A stretch of 64,000 nucleotides of DNA, from contig OZ025872.1 of assembly GCA_964019415.1 (NCBI GenBank), positions 3,150,004 through 3,214,003 on the forward strand. The letters run 5' to 3'. The stretch is from Ianthella basta. Its lineage: Eukaryota > Porifera > Demospongiae > Verongiida > Ianthellidae. Positions 1 through 12,864 of the stretch are shown here, piece after piece (position 1 is the stretch's first letter; every line of letters starts with the position of its first letter). The translations under genes and the position numbers were made by a program. The notes under the pieces are model-generated. The model saw only the letters and a list, made by a program, of their open reading frames with translations, did no database searches and was not told the origin of the DNA.

Positions 1-543
1 GAGAGAGAGTGTCATCTTCCTGTGGGCAAAGTGCAGTAGCTGAATACAGGGAGAGTCTCGTGACACAGTGTGTGATGCATGCAAATGCTATTGCCCACAC
101 CACATGACTAGTGGTATCTTTGTTGTTTTGTATTGTTTCACTGAGCTTGCTGCTGTACCAATATCCATCTCTTTTATACTATTACAAGGCTAATAGTTTG
201 TGTTAATTGTTGTATTCAACTGTTAGGAAGGTGTGTATGTGACCCCACCTCACGAACACTGTCAACAAATCTGTTGTTGATGGCGTGGTCCATCTTTCTC
301 AATTGAATGCAAGGTGTTTCTGGCTGTAAACAGCACTTGTGGTATGTGAAGCACCTCTCTAGATGAGATGGTGTTTTGAGGTGTGGTGCACATTGCAGGA
401 TACCATTTGATATCTCTTTGGTATTAAGTGGTTTTTGATTAAGGAATGGTGTTTTGAAGCTGCGTTTTAATAGACCCTGTTAACAGCATTGGAATGTGTG
501 CGTGTGTGTGTACGTGTTAAGAGTAGGCGGTGTTACTACTTGA

Positions 544-903
544 TGGTGTGGGCAATAGCATTTGCACGCACCACACACTGTGTCAAGAGGCTCTCCCTGT
601 ATTTAGCTACTGCGTTTTGCACAGGAAGATGACACCCTCTCCCACAGCCAACCATCCACTAGCCACTCCTCACATGACTAATTGTCTGGTGCACCTTTTT
701 AAACTATTTCTTAGAAGATTCCGACAGTGTTCTCCCCAGAAAATAAGAAAGGTACACTTGACCAACAGTCATGTGAGGAGTGGCTAGTGGATGGTTGGGT
801 GTGGGAGAGGGTGTCACTTTCCTGTGCAAAGTGCAGTAGCTGAATACAGGGAGAGCCTTGTGACACAGTGTGTATGCATGCAAATGCTGTTGTCCACACC
901 ACA
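544..903. mobile_element. Foldback / MITE-like inverted repeat element
   Basis: Arms of about 140 bp at 544-683 and 764-903 are inverted copies of each other; each carries the same landmarks (a ctagccactcctcacatg-like block and a vacagggagag-like block) in opposite orientation around a short AT-rich centre. A further copy of the right arm lies at 1-115, and a longer diverged copy lies at about 43500-43810 that also shares the 905-1015 flank (ggagggtacagt, aaaacagcct). No protein is coded. A non-autonomous DNA transposon is the simplest reading. Confidence 0.7.
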
Positions 904-1129
904 TGACTAGTGGCACTGTGCCTTTCAAGGAGGGTACAGTGCCATATTTACAGCCTCAAGGAGGGTTCTTAGGGAGCAAGAAGGGTTCTGTACCTTTCAA
1001 AAACAGCCTGGTGAGAACACTAAATTCTGACAGGGGTCAATTAGGGGTCACTCACTCCTTTGGTTGCATCATTACTTCCTCTGTGTATTCTTGGAATTCC
1101 CACATCACGCTTTAAGCTTTACTTCTCCC

Positions 1130-1420
1130 CTCCCTTTGATCCTTTTATTACATAAAGCTAAAAACATTGTACACCCCCCTATTTATGCACCTGCTTGTAA
1201 GTGTCATTGTAATCACTGATAAAGGCAGCCGTAGCGCTGCCGAAACGTCTGATATCTGATCCCCTTTGGCTAGTGTCTTTAGGAATATCAGCATTGTTCA
1301 TCCTCGTATTAACCTGCATTTGTGGAGCACTGGTTGTGGTAGGGCTGGTCCCGTTGTCTTGTATGCTGAAGTGTCTTGTTTTCTCATCAGGCACTAGGCG
1401 TGGTCCAGCGTCTCATAGCA
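1130..1420 (+). repeat. Retroelement-like fragment with hairpin and CGAAACGTC motif
   Basis: CTGATAA (1216-1222) is followed by a 6-bp stem (GGCAGC 1224-1229 / GCTGCC 1236-1241) and then GAAAC. Similar CTGATGA-stem-GAAA hairpins are common in terminal regions of Penelope-like and related retroelements, and a related hairpin recurs at 25463-25512. The family is inferred from the motif only. Confidence 0.4.
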
Positions 1421-2581
1421 GATTGTGACCAATTTTAATATTGTAATGATGTCATCACCAGTCACCTCTGTTGACTTAAGTGACTGGTATTCCTTCTTGT
1501 TTTGTCATCATTGGTGATAAGCTGTGGTTGGGATGATGTGCTGTGTTGGCAGTGAAATGTACACTTTGGTCATGTTCCATAATCACAATGGATGTGCGTG
1601 CGTGCGTTTGTGCGTGCGGGTGCATCTGTGCATGTGTTTGAGATGCGTTGTTATGAGTGTGTGTTTACTCGAATGCCACGAACATGAACACGTGGCTATG
1701 TGTCTCTAGCTTTAACCTCAGAAAATGCACTTCCTGAGTTAGTATCAGACTCCTTCTGTGAATCATCCATTACTTCCTTCAGAGGAATTCCCCTAATTGA
1801 AAGACCATGTTCGTCTCCCATAGACAATCCCTCTGAACATGCCGCATTGTCTGGGATTGCACCACCTCAATGTCAGCAATTTCCTTTGTACTACCATATA
1901 TGTACAATGAGGTCAGTACTTAAGACTGTAGTGCGTGGGCCTTTCAATTAGCCTTGTACACATATAAGAGTCTGCAGCTGAGTCGTGGCCAGTGGTTAGG
2001 CAGAAGTAGAACACAGAAAGGCTGTTGTCCTAGTTGTCACAGGGACCACTGTACTTGTTGTATCTCTTGTGGCTGAGAGCGCCTCTATCCAGTGTGGAAC
2101 AGGCTAATGTATGAATCTTGGCAAACGGTGTGTTTAGGATCAGGCTGTGCCAGGCGTTGGCACTGTTTCTGCTGCTTGTGTGATTGTGTGTGGTTGTTCT
2201 CACATTCTGTGGGACTTCTTTCCCACTACTCGTGTTGTTAATACTAATGGTGCTTTAACGGGGCATATTTCATCCTGAATCAGGTTTATATGTGTATTAG
2301 TGAAATGGGTAAGACTGTGAGAGGGCCTGTTAGCATTGTTCACGCCGACCGTTTAGAGGTTAGCGAACATGTGTGAGCTGGTGTAAGTTAGCAGCTGTGG
2401 TCTCTATTTGGGAGTACAGGTGTGCGTACAAGTGCGTCTGTATGCACACAAACAGTGCTTCTTCTAATACAGAGTAGCAGCTGTGAACTGTAACAGTTAA
2501 GGACTTTATATTAGATGCACAGTTTCGACAAAGTGTATCCAATTCACACAGCTTGAGGTTGTGGCGAGAGGAAGAAAATTA

Positions 2582-2665
2582 CTAACAGCCAAGGTTCAAA
2601 CCTGTGGCCCACTCTCTGTTGTAGGGGCCTGCAGCTACTGAGCCATCTATCTCAGCAATGACCAT
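2582..2665 (-). repeat. tRNA-derived SINE-like head
   Basis: On the minus strand the block has an A-box-like TGGCTCAGTAGC and, about 40 nt further, a B-box-like GGTTTGAACC. The acceptor and D stems do not pair well, so it is not a working tRNA gene. It resembles the pol III promoter part of a tRNA-derived SINE. No poly(A) or tail repeat is clear. Confidence 0.35.
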
Positions 2666-3408
2666 TTGCGCGTGTCTCCTCACGTATTGCCTCATGCACG
2701 GTTTTATTGTACTGTGCATGGTGCCAGTGAAGGGTGTTATTTACAGTGTATTATGTTACAGTGTTGGCATAGTTTGTGTGATGCGAGCCGCTGAGAGGAC
2801 CGGCGTGACCACATTGCATGCACGCATGTGAGTGTGCATCCATGCATTGTCGTGTGTACGCTTTAGAGGTAACGTCAGCATTTCCATGTTTACGAGTCCG
2901 CAGCTTGACTCATGGTGTTTTCGTATTGGTGCCATCCGGAGCCTAGTGTCCACCAGTGACTAGCCAGAATTTTCCTAACTTTTCTGTCAAAACTTTGTTG
3001 TACCCTTTAGATGCTAGTGCACTCCTTCTAGATCTCCACAGGGAATTTCCTAGTGCACACTTCAATCTATCTGTAACACACAGCGCAGCTAAGCGAGGAA
3101 GGAAATGCAAGACACGGCTAGTAAAAACTGTGCTTGTGGTGCATAAGAGCAGTGTGTTCTGACTGTGTGCACTGTCTGTGTGGGTTCCCAAAGTGGTTCA
3201 TTTGTGAAACGTGCTCTCCTTAATTGTGAAAGTAAGAGTTTTGTGGAGACAAGGAGTTGTGGTCCTGCTTTGTTATAACGTTCTACATTACACTTTCTTT
3301 GAAGTTAAGACGTATTGCCAACTTTGTGCCTCTTCGTTGCTCACTGTCTTCTTGTGTTTTCTATTCTTCCTGCAGGGTCCCACTTTAATTTCACCTTTTG
3401 GGTGGTAC

Positions 3409-6400
3409 ATGGAAAGAGGACCGCCCATCCCAAACGACGTCATGACTATGAAACCAAGTCATTTGACTGCCAACCAGATTGTTGCCGAGGCCCAGTCTCT
3501 TCTTTTGCAGAAGCAGCCCCCGGATTTGACCGAATCTTTGAAACCGAAGAAGAAGAAGCGCAAGGTGCCCTCGGAGAATGGCGAGACTCTTCCTACGGTG
3601 GGAGTTGGAGGAGGGAAGGGCTGCAGCAGGAGGCCTGCTCGAATTAGGACATCCTTCACCAACGACCAGATTCAGGAGCTTGAAGCCCACTTTTTGAGGT
3701 GCATGTATCCAAGATCGACTGAAATCCAGCGCATTTCGTCCCAGCTTCAGCTGACGGAGAACATTGTACAGGCAAGTACTGTACACTGAAAGTGTATACG
3801 TACATTGTATGACGGTACATTTATATTGCATTGTATTGCATTACATGCAGTGCCATTGTGTGCATTAATATACACCACAGCTTCAATGTATGAACAATTG
3901 TCTAATGTACATTACACCACATGTACAGTAGGCTCTGTAATGCCTTTACGTATGTAAAGCTGGTTGTAACTGAAGTGGTACAGTACCATCACTGTTTACA
4001 GCTGTGTGTGTGTTCCCTTCTTCCTGCAGGTGTGGTTCCAGAATCGCAGAGCAAAGTGGCGAAAGCCTCGCAATCTGACAGGAATCCCGGGGCGTCCCAG
4101 TGCATCGCGTATGAACAACACACAGCTGTACGAACGCAACCCCGAGTTCATTGAAATGCAGACCAAAGCCATCATGTTGCAGAACCGTGATGGAACAACA
4201 GAAGAATTAACTGGGCAGGGAAGTGGAGCAGACGGCGCCAAATTGAGTGGGGACTTACACGATGTTGGTACGAAGGAGAAGGGCCGTAAAGGGGGTCCCA
4301 CTGCCGGTGGCAATGTGCCCAAAAGTGGTATGCAGTCAGCTATGCTTCCAGTGGGTGGGTCCACCCAAGTGCCCCTCCTCCTTACCAGTGGAGGAGCATC
4401 TGCCATGGTACCGCACTCCACTAGCGGACAGGGTGCGATGGATTCGATGTCATCGGCGCAGAATGGGGCACAACTCATCTTGCCCATGTATCCCACGGCT
4501 GTGTACTCCGCCCTCTCAGCAGGAGGCGTGTCCCATCAGACCCATCCCTCAATGGTCTTTCAAGCCGTTGCACCTGCAGGGACAGCCCCATACCAGCTTC
4601 CCTCACCAATGGTACTTTCCCATTCTCAGACGAGCTCATCAGCGGCCAATGACCACACCGGGAACTGCGCACCTGAAGGGCGTTTCAGCGCTTCACACCG
4701 CAACTCAAACACCAGTCTTCATTCACTGGTAAGAATCTTCTTTGTGGTAGAGTAGCATTGTAATGTGTCCCCACGCCACATCGCTGTAAGTCTGTAAGAA
4801 GAAGAAAAGAAAGTGCTGTGGGTGTGAGGTGTTGAGTTTGTGCGTAGTATGGTTGCTCCCGAGAGGAGGATCAAAGTGAACACTAAATGACCGATAATTG
4901 CAATTAGCTTTGTTGAGCTAAGTGCTTGCTTTCGTAAACTTGATTGCAGTAACCAACTGTTCCATTTCATATGGTTTGAGCCAGCTGAGAAGCCCTCACT
5001 TCATATGGTTTGTTCCTTTCATCTGTGAATGAAAGTGACTGATAGCTACGTACAGTATGTTAAGTTGTTAACACCTGAAAATGTATTGTACAGAAGGATG
5101 CCTGACATAAGTGCAGCAACACCTCTATGCTATGGACACCTCTGAGAAGTTTCAGACAGTCCTCAGTGCCCTCGTTAGAGAGGTGTCCTGAATTCAGAGT
5201 GTCGTTTATGTGGTCCTACTTTAGTTAAATCTGTACAGCTAGTAATAAACAATATTAAATCTGTTACCCAACAGTATTTGTATGTGCCCATTTGTGTATA
5301 AATTTGTACATGTAGGCTGCTTGTGGATACTAAAATTAATATTGTGGCTTACAGAAGTGATTGTTTGTAACCATCTGTGCTTCTCCATCCATAGGGATCG
5401 GGCAGTCGTCATGGCAGCTTGGACAACATCACAGGCAGTCGTACTCCAAGCTGCAATGGCAGTAACGAGCGACTGGCGAGAGCACAGCAAGGCCTTCCGT
5501 GCCTTCAAGATGGCAGCGTGGGGGACATGTGCCCCACAACCTTGAGCCAGCCGCAGCTGCCGGGCTACGGCAGTGTGGATCAACTTTATGATTCTTCTCG
5601 AAGCTCTTCCATGCTCCGTACCTACTCCACGACCAACATTCCGGACACAAATGCACTCATGAGAGCAAGACCGCATTTTCAGAGCATTGAGAACATCTCC
5701 GTCAGTTGCAGCAATGACGGTGTGATGCATACTCCTGCTTCTCTTAGCTACGACCTCTCTTCGAACAGAAGCCAATCTCAGGGGAGCATCAACTCAACGA
5801 TGGGATCGACCACATCTCTTGGGCAGTCCAATCCGCCCCGTCTCCCAAGTTACCTCAGTCAGCCGGCAATCGGAGGAACTGGAAACAGTGCAGCTATGGA
5901 GGGATCCTTGCCTGCCAGCGACCCTTGGTCCCTGGCATCTGGAGCCCCGTCCCACTTCACCAGCTGCATCAACCTCGGTGAAGTGTCCTCTTCTCGCAGT
6001 TGCAGCAGTGCTCTACCTCCACATATGCAGCAGGGAGTGTCCACCAGTGCCACGTCCACAAAGCCCCTGTCGACAAGTCAGATCCCAAATATGGTCATGC
6101 AGAGTCACAACTTGCAGAAAGCAAACAGCTACAACGGCTTCTCCCACTACTATCGTCACCATGACGACGATGGATCCATGTCCCTCCTTGGTGCTGGTGG
6201 CGTTCGTCAGGACTCCACTGGTTCCCTTTTGGAGCATCAGTCATCGGCATCCACTAGCCTCCACTCGCTCAAAGATCACATCAGTAGCACATCGTCCATT
6301 CCTATCACTACCACTGAAGGATACGATTTTAATGTACTGTCAGACTCCCATTCCCAGTTTCAAAGTGGTCCCCTGCATGGAAGTGGGGATTTCCTCAACA

Positions 6401-6702
6401 GCCCCGTTGACCAGACCTATCCTTTGGATGCTTCATATCCACTCACAGGAGCCAATGACCTCCTTGGGTCTGCACCATCCCTTGGCCGAAGCACGGCCGA
6501 GGCAGCTTTACAACAGAGGCGATATTCGGGCACTCCTCTGCAGCCGGGGACTCAGCTGGCTTCAGCTATTCGGCGGCACTCCGTAACTGTTCCCGTCGCC
6601 AGCAGACAGCTCTCGAGTGGACCGCCCAACGTTGAAGTTAAGCCAATGGAGCCTCAACTCTCAAATTATGCTAGCAAGCAACATAAGTACGCCACCAGCT
6701 AA
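3409..6702 (+). CDS. Paired-like (PRD-class, Q50) homeobox transcription factor
   Basis: Exons 3409-3771, 4030-4728 and 5395-6702 join in phase 0 to about 789 residues. The homeodomain is residues 76-135: it has R5, F8, V47, W48, Q50, N51 and the helix-3 run VWFQNRRAKWRK. V47 with Q50, and an intron exactly between homeodomain codons 46 and 47, are marks of the paired-like class. No paired domain is present. Just N-terminal (residues 46-53) lies a lysine-rich nuclear localisation signal. The 650-residue C-terminal part is low complexity, rich in Ser, Gln, Thr and Gly, as in many transactivation regions. Intron 1 is GC-AG (donor CAG/GCAAGT). The chosen ATG is the first one after a good acceptor at 3375; a further upstream exon is possible. 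It should bind TAAT-type DNA sites in the nucleus. I cannot name the orthologue. The gene ends tail-to-tail with the minus-strand gene at 7986. Confidence 0.88.
4966..5011. mobile_element. 22-bp micro-insertion with 12-bp target duplication
   Basis: In homeobox intron 2 the 12-mer ttcatatggttt occurs at 4966-4977 and again at 5000-5011. Between them are exactly 22 bp (4978-4999) that match the tail of the larger insertion at 46744-46915. This fits an extremely 5'-truncated retro-insertion flanked by its target-site duplication. Confidence 0.65.
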
Positions 6703-7985
6703 ACAATCCCTGTATGCGTGTGTGTGTGTGTGTGTGTGTGCGTGTGTGTGCGTGTGGATTAGTATGGTGGCGGCCATTTTGGTTGCCATCTTCACATATT
6801 TGTGATAAGACTCAAGTCCACATTAGCATTTGTACTTGTCCCTTGAATTCCTTTAAAGCCCACTTCTTTCACCAAACCCACTATAATATATGCCACCGTG
6901 TATTGTGTACCTCATTTGTGTGTGTGTGTGTGTTGTGTGTGCGTGTAGTCTCCCCAGGTCCAGCTTATTTTTATGTTGGCAACACTTGCATACTTACAAT
7001 ACTTACATTATAATCGGCATCATTTGTATTGCCAGCTAGCCTGGTGTATTCTGTATTAATTGCGCAGCTATCTGTATGTCTTATAGTGCTATTGATTCCT
7101 GGTGTGTTAGCACAGCACATTTTGAATGATTCATAAAATTTTAATCGTGCATCTCCGAGATTTGTATAATTATATAGTCAGATATAGATGAAGTGCACGA
7201 TATGATATTGGTTCAGTTAAAGTATGTGCATAGCATTAACATGTCTGCTAGTCTAGACAGTCTGTCTGGCCACCCATAGTGTTAACGTGTCTGCTAGTCT
7301 AGACAGTCTGTCTGGCCACCCATAGCATTAACGTGTCTACCAGTATCGACAGTGTCTGGCCACTTATGGTGTTAACGTGTCTGCATGCATATTTCATATC
7401 ATCAGCTATAGCTAATAGCATGCACACCATGTGGAACCCAACGACCCATATTATTGCTTCATTGGCAGAAGTTATGCATGCAGTGCACTAGTCTTGGATC
7501 CACACGCATACGCCCCTTTCCATACTATACTACTCTATACTGTGATGAAAAGGCAGCCCCTTGTGCAAGTGGCTGGTCAGCGAGGGCTAAGGAGACTCTT
7601 GTCTCCCCATCCCCCCCCCCCGTTAGCTATCCATAAACGGCCTGGAGGTGAGGCTCGTGGCATCCTACACATGTACGTGCTCCAGACAACGTACATGCAC
7701 AACCACGTCGAGTGCCAATGCACAGCGGCAACAACGAACGAACAGACAGAACTAACTGTCCAGCAATAGCACACTGACATGGAACGGCTCACATACAATA
7801 CAACACTAGAAAGACCGAATCTGAAGGTCAAAGGTGATAAATTTCTGTTGAAAAAAATGAGGCAAAAGGGACCTAATCAAATACAATACATTTGGCATAT
7901 ACACCAACACGGGACAGAGACAAGATAGCAAAAGAAAAAAGTGCTATAATTATACGTAGCTAGGGGATAGTAGCGCTAGTTCGTG
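6703..7985. other. Intergenic between convergent genes
   Basis: Between the stop of the homeobox gene and the stop of the PRAS40-like gene there is TG-microsatellite DNA (about 6714-6757 and 6915-6945), a 46-bp tandem repeat (7231-7384) and a C-run at 7610. I see no gene. Confidence 0.6.
7231..7384. repeat. 46-bp tandem repeat, about 3.3 copies
   Basis: Units begin at 7231, 7277 and 7323, a constant 46-bp step, with a partial fourth. Each holds the palindrome-rich core gctagtctagacagtc. The first two units are almost identical; the third has diverged. Confidence 0.85.
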
Positions 7986-10900
7986 CTATTGGCGCCATGG
8001 TATGCTGTTCACACGAGGCTTAGGGAGTTCCCCAAACATCCCTGTGTCGTGGCAGCTTAGTGCCAGAGCCTGGATGGAGGCGGCCATTTTCTCCACTGTC
8101 ATCTGAGTCTGTAATGATGACGAAAAATATGCTATAAAGTGCATTAATGACAATGAATGACATGTCACATTGTCATAGCAATAGGGATGACATGTCATGT
8201 AGCATGCCAGTGACAAGGAATGACTGTCACACGGCATTCTGAATAACGTCACTCCAACTAGTGACAGGGAGCAACGTGTCACATGCGGCGTGCTGACAAT
8301 TAATGATGTCACATTGTTACAATGACGACATGTCACACAGTGTACAAGTGACAAAGGACAGGCAGCGTCAACTCACCCTTTCATCGTCATTATCTGTACT
8401 ATTCTTCTTGGGAGAGCGTCTGAACACTGGCACAGACAGAGGCATCGAATGAGCTACCCCCTTCACAGCGTGGGTATCTTCCAATCCATCATCTCGGAAT
8501 GAATCTGAAGGACAGAAGAGACAGAAAGAGATAACACCACTGCTTCTTACGGAGAAGCACATTACTACGTAGTAAGTTCAAGCCAGTGCTATGGGGATTT
8601 CATGATGGATCACCTCCTTATTCACTGTACATGAAATCTGCCAAAGAAATTATATTTCAACCAATGTACCACCAGGACAAATTGCTGCAGACACTGAACA
8701 TGTCACAGACTAATTTCTGTGTCGAAGAGGAGCAGGTGAAGGGACAGGCGTCCAGGTCTGCCACAAACCACCTTTTGTTCCCTCCCTTCTTCCTTCCTTC
8801 CTCCCTTCCACCTCTCTCCCAACTCTTCCTTCAACCCCATTCTCCTCTCTCCCTCCCTCTCCCCCTCCACCTCCCTCCCTCCCTCTTAACTCCCCCTTCC
8901 CTTCTCCCTCCCTCTTAAACCCCTCCCTTAGCCCCTTACCGTCTGTTAACAAGCTGTCATCATCACTTTGAGAGAAGGGCGTATAGTCGCGGTCATTGTC
9001 AGCCTCAAATCCCTCCATGTCGTCAAACACGTCTGCAGTGGCAGAAGAGGGGGAGAGATTCAGTCAGAACACTTCACAGCAGTACATCACACCCCAAAAC
9101 ATGTGTTCAAAGATTGCAGAAGTCTATAGCATCTGCTGTTCACACAGCAACACCAATCAATACCAGAGCTTTAAATTTGAAGCACAATAAATGGCATAAC
9201 AAGCACTTTAAATCATCTGTGAAGCAAGTGCACCTCTTTCTCCTAGTACCTCACTAAAATACGATACTGGTGTTTCAAATGGTCAGTCCCTCTCATTACC
9301 TTCTTCATTGTCTGGACTCCGCCTCTGTTGCCCAGCAAGAGGTGGCCCCTGGACATCAGTGTTGGGCTTGTTTTCTTGCAGTGTGATCACCTTGGTCTCT
9401 CTCTTAGTGATGGCACCTGTTCCCTTGGGAACGTCTGGTTGGATTCGTGTTGCCACGGTGACAGAGGCACCTGGTGAGCTTGCACCCGAGGAAGGGACAT
9501 CTTGGATGGCTTCTGTCAGAGCAGTCTCCCTCGCCCTTGACATGAGCCTGTGTAGAAGACAACGGTGCAAGGAATGGAAAGGAAGACTGCTGGGAGAGGT
9601 ACACGTATTATAAGATTTCTGAGGTATGCACATACGTACAAATGCACACAGACTCATGTACACACATGCATGGATAAAGGGAGGGATGTGTGGTGGTACA
9701 CAGTGGAACTTGTCTAAGATGGTCACTGTATACGGCAGCCACCTCTCTAAAACAGCCAGCCTCCCTGGCCCCTAAATGTAGCACTAACATAGACCCAAAA
9801 CATGGCAGCCTACCTCTCTACATAGGCTATTACAACTCGCCAACAGGTGGCTGTCTTAGACAGGTTTTACTGTATTAAAGCAAGAAGGGTTGAATGCTCC
9901 ACTCCCATACATCCACCCACAGTGGATACAACGTGTCTGTCTGTGCACACCTGAAGATGGTAGTCCTGTCTCTGTGAGCGCGTGACTGCAGCTCAGAGAA
10001 CCTCCTTCTCTGCTCTTCCTCGAAGGCCTTCACTCTTGCCTCCATCGCTTCTTGCTCCTCTTGAAGGAAAGACTTCATGTCTCTGTGGATGGTCTTCATA
10101 GCGGGATCATCACGTCCATAGGAGAGGGAGGACACTGAGGGGAGAGTGAGGGGGAGGGGAGTGTGAGGAGTGAGGAGGGGAGAAGCAGGGAGTGAGGGAA
10201 GGGGCAGTTAGGCGAGTGAGGGGGTGAGCAATCTGAACTGAAAATAGCACAAGGTAAACACTGTGCCCTTTTGCTATTGTTGTAGCACTCGTAGTGAAGC
10301 TTCCCTTTCACTAATTTTGTATTGTCACTAACTGTGCAGTCATCAACATCACCTCTATGAGGTACAAATGCACACATTATTGTTCACAAACAACATTTTT
10401 TATAAACATAAACTACTTCACGGTAGAAGTCACAATAGAGTTCTGTGTGATGCGAGTGCATTCGACTAGACATGGTGCACATGGATGCAATATGACATCA
10501 CTACTCCACATGTGGGGTCTATACGGCACACACACACACAGCCATACACACACGTACACAACATCACTCATCAACGCATCGCATCCACCCCACTCACCTC
10601 TCTTCCTGAACCTTGGTTCAACCTCCTCCTCCTCCTCTCCGTCTTGCCCGCGGTGCAGCACCACCTTAAAGATCGGGGAGTAGTCTTTGCTCGCCTCCAG
10701 GAGGCTAATCCTCTCGCTGCGGTGCTCCATCGCACTGCTGATGAGCACCTTGTTCCCTTTCACCTTGTGTGTGACGTGTGTGAAGTTGCCACAGCCGTAA
10801 CAGCGGTGAACTTGCCAGTCGCTGAAGTCCTGAGTCACCAGCAGAGGGCTCAGTTTCTGTGGAAGGGCAGAAGAGGACAAAGAACATGAGCAAGCTGCAG

Positions 10901-11229
10901 CCACCATCACCATACCAAACACTCTGACATGTGTCAACACTATGTGTGACCGGCTGCACTGTGTGTCAACATGAAGGCACATACTGTACGTACGAACGTA
11001 CACGCACACAGACAGACATACAGCAAAGATATGAAACGAGCAATAGACACACAATTTGTACAGTTGTACTAGGAACAGCTGCAGATGACCCCACGTTTGG
11101 ACAAGTACAAAGGATAAAAAGTATTTTAATGTCCGCTAGTATAGCATATGCTGTAGGGAGAAAGGAGGTTAGTTCTCCAAATACCAGCTTGACCCAACAG
11201 GGTTTGAAAACCTTGCAACACGCACACTT

Positions 11230-11267
<38 letters not shown>

Positions 11268-11330
11268 GCACACACTCGCACTTCTGTTCTTGTCCACTGG
11301 GGGACATAGGGTAGATTACACACACACACA

Positions 11331-11368
<38 letters not shown>

Positions 11369-12833
11369 CACGCACAAACACACTCATGCACACACACCCA
11401 CCCACAGACCGAACATGCACACCCACACACACCATAACCTCAAGGCATACTCTCACATGCCCTCATGTACCACACAATACCCACTGCCACAGGATGTGGG
11501 TCACCTTACAATCTCAACCTTCACCTCTCAAAGTGGACAAATGAGTTTAAGTGAACAAACATGTTTACATAGACCATTCATAGAATGACCTACAGGTGGC
11601 AGGGGCCAACAGCTGACACAGACAGCGGGATGACATCATTCGCACAGAGAGGGCAAGGGCAGGAGAGACAGTGAGGATTTGACCGTGTATGTAATACGCT
11701 TTAACTTTCATGGTTTTCAGATCAGCAGCCATAATTATGTAAAAGTTTAGCCCCACTGTCCAGCTTGAGACTCTGCCACTCTGAAAGAAATGACGCGAAA
11801 ATTGCAAAAACTCGCTTACTGTGAAAGTTAACCTTGCGTAGTTAAAAGCGCATCCAGTATACTAGTTTTTAGACCTTGCTGTGACATCATGGAAGGGGGG
11901 GGGGGGCACATTTCACACACAGGATGACAAGGTAGAAAGCAAACATTTTCATAATAGCATTCATTGATCATCAATCGTATTCATCATTTCCTACACCATA
12001 TTCATTGGCCAACTTGCACCGTCAGCACATTTGTTCACACAACGGACATTCCTATCACCGCATACAGTGATAGGTATAATCCCCCACAACGCTTCTGTCT
12101 GAAGCAGCCAGCCTCGCAACACAGCAGGTTGCAAGGCAGCCAGATCAGTAGCCAGCCTCATTGGTGACTGAAGGAGACTGGCTTCACTGTATATACACTG
12201 TCCTACCACCATCTAAACACCCGAGTGTCATGTTGAAGAGTCTTGAAGAAACACAGACTCCACATTGCATCATTCAACACCATTATCACATGACAGGTGA
12301 CTGTCTTGTGACAGGGAGTAAAGGAGTGTCATGTTGAAGAGTCTTGAAGAAACACAGACTCCACATTGCATCATCCAACACCATTATCACATGACAAGTG
12401 ACTGTCTTGTGACAGGGAGTGGAATAGGATGTTGGCACACACTCCACTGAACTCAGCTGTTACAAGACCATGAGGTCAGCACATGACAAGTGTATGACAC
12501 TTGGAGGTGGTGTTAACACTTTCACTGTACAGGGGATGGTGTGCACACATGTATACACACCAGCTCAATTTAAACTCTCCCCCTCCCTACACTCTGGACT
12601 GGCCGGCTCTCACACTTATAACCTTATTGTCCTGTCCCCTCCTTTCCCAATCGCCCCAGCGACCTTCACCTCCAGGTCTCAATCCTATTATCGCTACCAC
12701 ACCACTGATGCAGTGCAGGTGAGGGGAGACAAATCAGTTTAGTGTGCACTTGAGGAAACAGCTGACTCCACTACACAAACTAGTGTGGACACAACCCACA
12801 CGCTAGACATGCATGCACATGTGCATGTGCGCG

Positions 12834-12864
<31 letters not shown>

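Larger units (their letters stand above)
1..3375. other. Gene-poor left edge, mostly repeats
   Basis: I see no gene here that I can defend. The stretch holds copies of an inverted-repeat element (1-115 and 541-1020), a hairpin with a CTGATAA...GAAAC motif near 1216-1247, a SINE-like tRNA-derived piece near 2580-2665, and TG-rich runs. One frame at 1709-1912 (+) reads as a Ser-rich peptide between a plausible acceptor (tctctag) and a plausible donor (gag/gtcagt), but its phase does not join to the homeobox exon at 3376, so it stays an orphan. Confidence 0.5.

Noticed and set aside
5819-6586. 255-codon plus-strand frame inside the homeobox gene
   Set aside because: It overlaps exon 3 in another frame; the real frame continues from the homeodomain in phase.
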